64,000 nucleotides of DNA from the NCBI GenBank assembly GCA_032871835.1, contig CM065295.1, forward strand, positions 22,206,501-22,270,500. The letters run 5' to 3'. Under the pieces are notes generated by a model, which saw only the letters and a list, made by a program, of their open reading frames with translations, searched no databases and was not told the origin of the DNA. The stretch is from Dipteronia dyeriana. Its lineage: Eukaryota > Streptophyta > Magnoliopsida > Sapindales > Sapindaceae. Made by a program: the position numbers and the translations under genes. Below, one piece after another: positions 57,540-64,000 of the stretch (positions are counted from its first letter, which is position 1; each line of letters begins with the position of its first letter).

Positions 57540-59390
57540 TCACGGACTGCTTAAATTACAAGTGGAGTGATATTCGTCATCCGAGTCGAGGGCCCCACAG
57601 ATGGAACAGGGCCACGTGTCAGCCTGGTCTTGGGAGTCCTGAAGGAAAGAATTCAGGAGAGGATGCAAACTTCTCGTGGGGTCTCTTGGGACTTCAGGAA
57701 GGATAAAGAGCACATCCGTATTGTCATTATTGACGTCACAAAGGAAATTAAGAAGGGGTATCTGGATACTGGTATGAAACAACAGTTCGTAGTCGTACGA
57801 TGTATCCCACTCATAGGAGAAGTTAGAGGTCCAAAGAAGCTGAGTATGTGGGCTATATCTGTAGGGCCTGTTAAAGATCCAAATACAGCAGACTTTGGAG
57901 GCCTGTTCAGGGTCCATTTTCCAAAGATGGTACTGGCCCATGAGACTCGTAAGTTCGGTCTGCCAAACCGATAGGGGCTTGAACCATTGAAGAAAAGTTT
58001 GGAAGTTGACCGAGGTTGGGTTCTGGATGAAGCCATACAGTGACTGGAGAGGGAAAACCATGGCATGGTGATGGAGAACCGATAAGCACCACATGAACCA
58101 TAACACCTGGTCTGAATAGTAGTAGAATGAAGGTGATATAAAAGGGTCGAGGAAAGGCTTACTGGGGTTGGCTAACTGGTGGTGGCAGCCTTGACTGTTG
58201 ATCTGAGAGAGATATCTTGGAAGATACAATCTTGCAAAATTTTGAATTTGTTGGGTAGTGGGGAGATGGCCTGGTGTGGAGGCGGACATGAATTCTGGTG
58301 GGAACATAGGTGGCAGTGGGGGAGAAGGTGAAGTAGTAGATGATGAGGCTTGGGAAGTCATCATGTAAATCAAGGGGACATGACCGGTACGGGAGAGGAG
58401 GGTAACGGGGTGAGGTCGTGAGAGCATATCCGGGATAATGTTATGGTGGCCTTTTATGTGTTTGACTGAAAAGTCGTATCTGGAGAACCAATCTTTAAGT
58501 CTTAGGAGCTGAGGGTTTGGAGGGAGCTTGTTGCGAAACTCAAGAACCTTGGGGAAGGATGAGTTGTCCATCTCAATGGTAAATTTGGTGGTTCTGAGGT
58601 GGAAGTCAAACTTAGAGATTCCATTTTTTACAGCAAGGATCTCCTTGTAGATGGTGTGATAGTGTTTCTGGGCTTCTTTGAATTGACCGCTGGCGTGGCC
58701 ACAGTAATGACGCTTTCTTTGGGATTCTTCAATGAGGATGGCCCCCCAGAAGTGGTCACTGGCGTCTGTTTGCAGAATGAGGTTCCCTGATGAAGGAATA
58801 TGCAAGGGTGGAGGCTTATGTGCAACACTTTTAAGGTGGGATATTGCCTTGGTGTGGAGGGTGGTCCATTGTGGAGGATCCTTCTTGAGAAGCTTGGATA
58901 AGCAGGAGGTGTAACGACTGGCTTGTGGAATGAAGTCTCTGATGTAGTTGACAATGCCAAGAAACTGTTGGAGTTGTTTCTGCGAGTGGTTGGAATCTGG
59001 AAAGACAAGAAGTTGCCTTGCAAGGTAGGGCCCAGGGGCATAAGATCCATCTTTGATTTTCATGCCAAGAAACTCAATTTCTGTGACACCTATCGAGCTC
59101 TTTTTTTCTGATAACATGATTCCATATTTATCAAGGATATGGTGAAACTGTTGTAGGAGAGCACTGTGTGATTCTTTGTCTGATGAAAATAGAAGAATGT
59201 CGTCAATGTATAGCAGGGCCGTGTGTAGTATTGGAGGGAAAATTCTAGTGACTGCCTTTTGGAATAGGGAAGGGGCTGTCTTTAGCCCAAAAGGAAGGAT
59301 GGTCCATTGATAGTGGGCATTAGGGATGCAAAAGGCCGTTTTGGGCCGATCTGAAGGATGGATCCCAATTTGCCAGAAGGCCCCCTTCAA
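57540..59390 (-). pseudogene. Pararetroviral RT, RNase H and C-terminal extension
   Basis: This 616-codon open block starts inside RT, just after the stop at 59469. Residues 1-20 have G-A-F-W-Q-I-G-I; P-F-G-L-K-T-A-P is near 33-40; the catalytic Y-I-D-D is at 61-64. The connection follows, then RNase H with its first Asp in L-Q-T-D-A-S-D (about 205-212), the Glu near 250 (I-Y-K-E-I-L-A), Asp in E-M-D-N (about 275) and the last Asp in I-P-D-M-L-S-R-P (about 320-326). RT and RNase H copy the pregenomic RNA into DNA. A further 290 residues follow: Pro/Ser-rich to about 375, then a Trp/Tyr-rich part, ending with C-S-I-C ... H-S-T-C, a possible zinc site. This block has no stop although upstream blocks do. 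I do not recognise the extension. Confidence 0.88.
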
Positions 59391-59468
59391 GTCAAACTTG
59401 GAAAAGATCGTGGCCCCAGGAATCTGAGAAAAAAGTGAATTGGCTCTGGGAATCGGGAACTTATCATC

Positions 59469-60697
59469 CTAGAGGAAGAGATTGAGGGGTTTGTAATCAA
59501 TTACAAGCTGTTTCTTTCCCCTGTCTTGTTCTGATTTTTTTTCAACGTAAAATGCTTGGCAGGCCCAAGGAGAAGAGGTGGACTCTATTAGACCTTGTCT
59601 GAGAAGGTCATTGCACTCTTCTGTGGCTAGGGATAGGTCGGAGGGAGACATGCCAGTGTGAGTTGCTTTTGTGGGATTGATATCTTCATTGAGTTTGAAA
59701 GGAAGCTTTATGAAGAAGTCATGATTTTTCCATAGCTGGTGAGGATGTTTGAAGTCTGCATGGCTGTTGGTGGAGAATTGTAAGAGCCTCTCTTGAATTT
59801 GTCGAAAGTCTGGATTGATGATTGAAAGGGGGAAAATTTTTGGGACATCAATAAATTGAATTCTCTTTTGAATCGAATTCCCTGAGGCAAAATTCTGATG
59901 GATTTGGACTGGCTGTAGATATCCCATCCAATGAGGATATCCTTGTCGGGAAGAGGAGTTCCAATGACATGGGTCCAGAGTGTATAAGATGGGAAAAACT
60001 GTAAGCCGATTTTGTTTCTGGAGACCAAATAGGTGTTGAAAAGTTGTCCGTCTGCTGCTAAGAACTGGTTCTTTTCTTCTTTCCAGGCCTCAGTAGGGAG
60101 AACGCTGGGATTCATCATAGAATAGTGGGCTCTTGTGTTAAAATAGGCAATGACTGGGATATGCTTGGAATACTTTGTGGCTAGTATCTGAATCTTGATT
60201 TGTGGGCCATAAATTTCATTGTTGGTGGCCTGGTAAGCTTCTGACGGGGAGTCAGGATCTGGGTAGCTTGATTGCTCTGAGGAGCTGGAGTCATGATCTT
60301 TAGAGTCTAGGATCATGAAAGAAGTTAACTGGTTGACGTCTTCTTGTTCTGAGAAATAAGATTCAATGTTAGCATCTGAGGGAATCTCTTCTACAACATG
60401 CCTGAGCTGTTGTATGAGTTTGGCTGACTTTGTTCTTTTGTTGGGGCATTGTTTGGCATAATGTCCTTCTTGGCCACAGGCAAAACACTTGTTGGATTTG
60501 TTCCATGACCTTCTCGCCTTCTTTCTATAGTATTTGTACTTTCTGGGATTTGAGGAACCTTTTGATTTCTGGGCTCTGGACTCCTTTCTGTAGGGCCTGT
60601 TTGCCTTGCAGTTACAATGCTCATTGGAGCTGCACTTGAGATGGTATTTAGGAGGGAATTTACAATGTTTATCATATTTTCTCCCTTCTCTGATCAT
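59469..60697 (-). pseudogene. Pararetroviral zinc knuckle, aspartic protease and RT N-terminus
   Basis: From 60697 leftwards: a His/Cys-containing basic region, then the CCHC knuckle C-F-A-C-G-Q-E-G-H-Y-A-K-Q-C (the RNA-binding end of the coat protein), an acidic linker, and the protease domain starting I-Q-I-L-A-T. The protease centre, normally Asp-Thr-Gly, reads Asn-Thr-Arg here, so catalysis is lost. I-L-I-G-W-D marks the end of the domain. A frameshift near 59900 moves to the RT N-terminal frame (59469-59927), which has P-S-D-L-S-L-A-T-E-E-C and K-Q-L-V-I-D-Y-K-P-L-N before a TAG at 59469. The protease would have matured the polyprotein. Confidence 0.85.
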
Positions 60698-60700
60698 TTT

Positions 60701-61801
60701 TTAGAAAACTCGTTGTGTAGCACAGAGTTTTTCTAGGGCAGTGTGGGTAAACATGTGGATTTCTCCTAAAGTGATGTCTCTGAGGTTCCTTCTTGAGAGC
60801 TCAATCAATCTTTGAAGTTCTCCCTGGAGCTCTGAGGGGAGAGAATTCAAATATACCTGTCGCAGAGTTTCATCATTGATTCCACCGAGAGCATGATATC
60901 TGAAGGACATGCGTCTGTAGTGGTAGTCGATATCTTCTTTGTTTAAAGAGCACACCGTCATTTCAAAGAATTCTTGCCTGGTCTGTTTATAGAACTGAGA
61001 AGCGTCTCCGAGGAATTCTCTGAAGACTATTCCTGTTGCTATCGAGACCGATCCACATCTGACCAGTTGTAATTGTCTGTATTCTCCGAGTGCCTGGTAC
61101 CAATCTCTGAGAGATCCGGTGAATCTAGAGACAAACTCTCTCAGGATGGATTCTGTATTGTCGCCTCCTTTGGCAATTTGGAGGTCTAGCCATGCACTCA
61201 TTTCTGACATTCTCTTCCTCCATTGTCGGGGAGCAACATCTTTAAAATTGAACGAGGGACCATTTGTAGGTTTCGGAGGAGGAGCGTGTGTTTGTGCTCT
61301 ATTTCTTTGGTCTGGTGGTTCATCGACCATAGGAGGTGGTTCGTCAGAAGTTTCAACTGAGGATTCTGACGTGTCAACTGTTTGGGTAGATGGCTGGGGG
61401 TCAGGTCTAGTGGCCAGGTAGATTTGAGAAAGGTCTGGTAGGGCATCTGGGTCTGAATAGTTTGGAGAGTCAGATGTTGGTGTTTCATTTGTGTGATATG
61501 TTTCCCATGATGAAACGGAAGAGGATTCCATAGGCTCTGTTTCGGTGGGGCTGTCCGAAGTTCCTGAAGGGGAAAATTGGCGGGAAGATGTGTAAAAGGC
61601 ATGTTTTTGATGGTTTGATGGGGAGCGTTTGTGGGGGGCATGTGCCTTTTTCTTTTGGGAGGCTTTCTTTTCCTTACTTGTGGAAGGTTGTTCGGTAGGT
61701 AAAGGAGGGTATTTTCTGAAAAGGTCACCAGTCGATTTGAAAAACTGGGAATGGTCAGGGGGTCTTGAAGGAGGTGGTGGTGATTGAGTTGGGAATATCA
61801 A
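60701..61801 (-). pseudogene. Pararetroviral coat protein (central part)
   Basis: The N-terminal half is Pro/Ser/Thr-rich and low in complexity. From about residue 190 a folded region follows with W-R-K-R-M-S-E-M-S-A-W-L, F-V-S-R-F-T-G-S-L-R-D-W-Y-Q and L-G-G-I-N-D-E-T-L-R-Q-V-Y-L-N-S-L-P, which matches the retrotransposon-gag-like coat domain of Caulimoviridae. A stop at 60701 cuts it from the zinc-knuckle part, which continues in the same frame. The protein would have formed the virion shell. Confidence 0.82.
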
Positions 61802-62401
61802 AGATGGGGAGTAGGGGTGTGGCCTCGGGAGGTAAGGTGTACTGGTAAAGTGGTCTCTCGTTATCTGGTCTAGCTGGTCCTTGAGAAGTCTGATTTCTCT
61901 TTCTTTGCTATCAAATTCAGGACCAAAATAGCCTTGGCTGATATACTGATGAAGATCTACATCCAGTCTAGAAACTCTGGATTACAAGTCCGTATACATG
62001 TTGCGTAGTGTAGAATCAAGATGTTGCAGCTGGTTGTCATGTTGGGAGACATGGTGAGAGACTTTGTCTATCTTCTGGTCAATAGAGTGAAGAACTCTAT
62101 TTTGGACGGTAGCATTACGAGTATGCCAGTTGAGGACTTGTTCAGCCTGGAAGGGTTGTTTGAGAGATCCATCAGGTAAGACTTCTGTTGATTGAATGAA
62201 CTGCCTGGAGAATAAATTTCTTTCAGGATTTGATGAGGATTCCAGGAGAGGGAAGTCCTTATCATAACTGGAGGTCATAAAGCATGGGATGGGAACCGGG
62301 ATGGCTGGCAACAATTTTTCTGTTTGTTCATCTAAAAGTAAACCTTCTTCTTTCAGGATCTGGGGAGGGGCTTGTTTTTGATTGGTCGCAGACCGATCCA
62401 A
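61802..62401 (-). pseudogene. Pararetroviral linker between movement and coat proteins
   Basis: The frame 61982-62401 overlaps the end of the movement-protein block and continues the polyprotein in a shifted frame, so a frameshift lies at about 62355-62400. Its C-terminal part (Q-N-R-V-L-H-S-I-D-Q-K-I-D-K-V-S-H-H-V) has heptad spacing and is probably a coiled coil, as found at this place in related viruses. Stops separate it from the coat block at 61801. Confidence 0.65.
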
Positions 62402-63236
62402 GGACTGTGAGGGTCCTTAGGATCCCTGAATGGGGGAACTGGTTTACAGGATGCCTTCACCGGATTTTGACAAGCTCTGCATTCGCAATCTGCATCACAC
62501 ATTTCTAGGTCGACGTCCCATATGAAATGTCGGTTGACCTTGTCTGTGTAAACTGGAGTTCCATCCGCCTCGAAATGGTGGATAGGAATTTCCTGTTCAG
62601 TCGTAACAGGTCGAATCATTAGGACTTGGAACATCGGGGGGGCACTTGGTGCAGTCTCGGTGGTAGAGGTACTTGTCTCAGAAGTGCCGATTTGTTCATA
62701 AGTAGTCTGGATAGAGCCATCAGCTAACTTAGTGAACTTGGTATCAGTAGCCACAACTGGTGTGATGTTCTGGAAAGCCTTTTCATAGTTGGTGATCCAT
62801 TTTAGAGGCATAATCTCTGTGAGTTTTTCTCTGGGCAGTTGCTTGGGAATCTGGATGATAGTAGGAACTTCATCTTCTCTTTCGGCTTTGATGAAGATGG
62901 TATCTCCAGTATGTCCAGGGATGGGAAGATCAAGAGCATGATCTTGGAGCCTGTACGCAATCTGATGGTGGAGTGTTGCCATATAGGAATTTGGCATCAT
63001 AGAGGCTCCCACGATTTGAAGCTGAATTTTGAGACAGTTGTGAAGGTTCAGATCCCTGAGTGGGATGTTGAAGTTCGGGTAATAGGTGAGTGAGATGCTT
63101 CCTGCATGTAAAGTAGATAGGCACGTGCCAATGATTGCGTGTTCATACTGTTTGTAAATCGTGCTGAGAAGAGCAACTCTGGCCGTGACTGGTAATCCTT
63201 TTCTACCATGCAAGGTAAGGATTATTCTGATAGCAT
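62353..63236 (-). pseudogene. Pararetroviral movement protein (30K family), N-terminus missing
   Basis: Movement proteins of this family widen plasmodesmata for cell-to-cell spread. The block is open from the TA-rich edge at 63236 with no initiating ATG; L-H-G-R-K-G-L-P-V-T-A-R-V-A-L-L is a core motif of caulimovirid movement proteins, and G-T-C-L-S-T-L-H-A-G-S-I-S-L-T-Y-Y-P-N-F and V-Q-I-V-G-A-like residues follow. The 30K core normally has more upstream residues, so the N-terminal part is lost at the junction. C-D-A-D-C-E-C-R-A-C near the end is Cys-rich. The frame closes at 62353 after a frameshift into the linker. Confidence 0.85.
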
Positions 63237-63436
63237 ATATATATATATATATAATATATATATATATATATTTATTTATATATATATAATATATAATTTA
63301 ATATATATAAATATATTTTTATGTTACATATTATATATATATATATATATATTATTTATCTTAAATATATTATATTAGATATATATTTTTTATAATTTAT
63401 ATATTAATATTTATAATTCATATATATTATGTGTTG

Positions 63437-63474
<38 letters not shown>

Positions 63475-63530
63475 TAATGTTTAATATATCATATATATTA
63501 TATTATATTATATAATTTATTGGACATGAT
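63237..63530. repeat. TA-rich tract at the other viral junction
   Basis: Alternating TA, TAA and TTA repeats, including (TA)n at about 63442-63470, continue the internal TA-rich region of the Harbinger derivative on the movement-protein side of the virus. Confidence 0.9.
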
Positions 63531-63909
63531 TGTAATTATTAAAAAAATTAAATGGTAAACTGGTCATTTTGACACTTGTCTCATGTCATGGGACAAGTTG
63601 TCATAGGGTCTTGGGTGGGAGAAGTTTTTATGATTTTTGTCCCACCTTGTCCCATCCTGTCCCATGCTAAGGACACACCAAACGTGGAATAAGAACAAAC
63701 TGTCTCACTTTATCCTGTCCTGTCCCGTGTACCAGAAGCACCCTAAGGGAGAATTTAAACCAAGTCAATATAAAATTGTCAAATAAGTCAGCCTCATTGC
63801 ATTCTAAGTTTCAACTTTGAAAGTTGACCTTTTTTTCCCCAGACTCCTCCAATGTTATCTGTAGTGCTAGAAAAGTTTGATTTGGTTACAGCTTTCAAAT
63901 GTAAATTTG

Positions 63910-64000
63910 CAGCCAAGTGATGTAGTTGTTACTAGAGAAACAAGACACTATGGATTTGTCTTATATGGACAGGTTCTATCTCTAACTCCACCGATTATGT
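63910..64000 (+). CDS. Possible internal exon of a host gene, runs off the window
   Basis: After a plausible acceptor (TTTGCAG, 63903-63909) the plus strand is open to the window end and reads P-S-D-V-V-V-T-R-E-T-R-H-Y-G-F-V-L-Y-G-Q-V, a non-repetitive, protein-like sequence. A second possible acceptor (CCCCAG at 63836-63841) opens T-P-P-M-L-S-V-V-L-E-K-F in another frame that soon stops. I do not recognise the protein. Thirty codons are too few for certainty. Confidence 0.35.

Larger units (their letters stand above)
56925..63236 (-). mobile_element. Endogenous pararetrovirus (Caulimoviridae, florendovirus/petuvirus-like), decayed
   Basis: Reading leftwards the order is movement protein, linker, coat protein, zinc knuckle, aspartic protease, RT, RNase H, a C-terminal extension and an intergenic region with promoter and poly(A) signal. 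A single polyprotein order starting with movement protein is typical of florendoviruses and petuviruses, and florendovirus integrations are known to favour TA-rich DNA, as here. There are no LTRs and no integrase. The movement protein lacks its N-terminus at 63236, and the other end stops in a short primer-binding-site-like sequence, so it is about one genome minus the leader. Frameshifts and stops lie near 62380, 61980, 60700, 59900 and 59469. It is a dead genomic fossil. Confidence 0.87.
56174..63743 (-). mobile_element. Non-autonomous PIF/Harbinger derivative hosting the pararetrovirus
   Basis: Left end GGGTGCGTTTGGTACG, right end reversed GGGTGCTTCTGGTACACG, flanked by TAA at 56171-56173 and 63744-63746, the 3-bp duplication typical of PIF/Harbinger. 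About 200 bp at each end match the ends of the 16977-22927 element in reverse orientation, for example GTTCTATNTTGTGTTTGG and TCAAATNACCAGAGT on the left. It has no transposase; the middle is TA-rich, so it is an internally deleted derivative of about 1.27 kb without the virus. The virus-like block 56925-63236 lies in its TA-rich centre. Confidence 0.9.

Noticed and set aside
57567..59111. Several plus-strand frames within the viral block
   Set aside because: They are antisense to the RT/RNase H coding sequence, which has clear catalytic motifs.
63224..63235. Sequence resembling a tRNA-Met primer-binding site at the movement-protein end
   Set aside because: Only 8-9 of 12 bases fit, and the bases are in frame with the conserved movement-protein sequence, so this is coding DNA and the movement protein is simply truncated.

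Overview
The window looks like nuclear DNA of a eudicot plant. The evidence is AT-rich intergenic sequence, spliced genes with GT-AG introns, an NRT2.7-type nitrate transporter, and dense nested plant transposons (Ty3/gypsy Tat, Ty1/copia including a Sirevirus-like copy, MULE, PIF/Harbinger, MITEs). There is also an integrated plant pararetrovirus. I cannot name the species. Only two host genes are well supported.

Layout. 1-16326: the right-hand part of a Tat-lineage Ty3/gypsy element on the minus strand (gag, protease, RT, two RNase H modules, integrase, then tandem repeats and an ORF in the opposite sense). Its single visible LTR is 15424-16326; the other lies left of the window. A Ty1/copia element (4420-11689) sits inside its RNase H region with a CCTGA duplication. 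16684-41703: a MULE with about 80-bp terminal inverted repeats, carrying a decayed mudrA-type transposase on + and a DUF1985/Ulp1-like gene on -. Three elements sit within it: a PIF/Harbinger transposon with both genes (16977-22927), a solo LTR (23323-25019, duplication GGGTC), and a complete Sirevirus-like copia element (27668-37284, duplication ATGTG). 41732-43788: a tRNA-Lys-like sequence abutted by a MITE, then a long-TIR foldback element.

44247-49799 is the genic island. A six-exon gene for an unrecognised small membrane protein (+) converges with NRT2.7 (-). 49950-56170 is AT-rich intergenic DNA with a SINE-like unit, a decayed copia LTR, a foldback MITE and a tandem array. 56174-63743 is a non-autonomous Harbinger derivative flanked by TAA, whose roughly 200-bp ends match those of the larger Harbinger copy. 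Its TA-rich centre contains a decayed endogenous pararetrovirus (56925-63236, minus strand; movement protein, coat protein, zinc knuckle, protease, RT, RNase H, C-terminal extension) that most resembles a florendovirus or petuvirus. A possible host exon begins at 63910 and runs off the window.

Relationships. The Harbinger copy at 16977 could once have supplied transposase for the derivative at 56174. The solo LTR and the full copia copy are the same family in opposite orientation inside one MULE. Almost every transposon or viral reading frame is broken by stops or frameshifts. NRT2.7 and the unknown gene keep open frames with clean splice sites and are probably functional.
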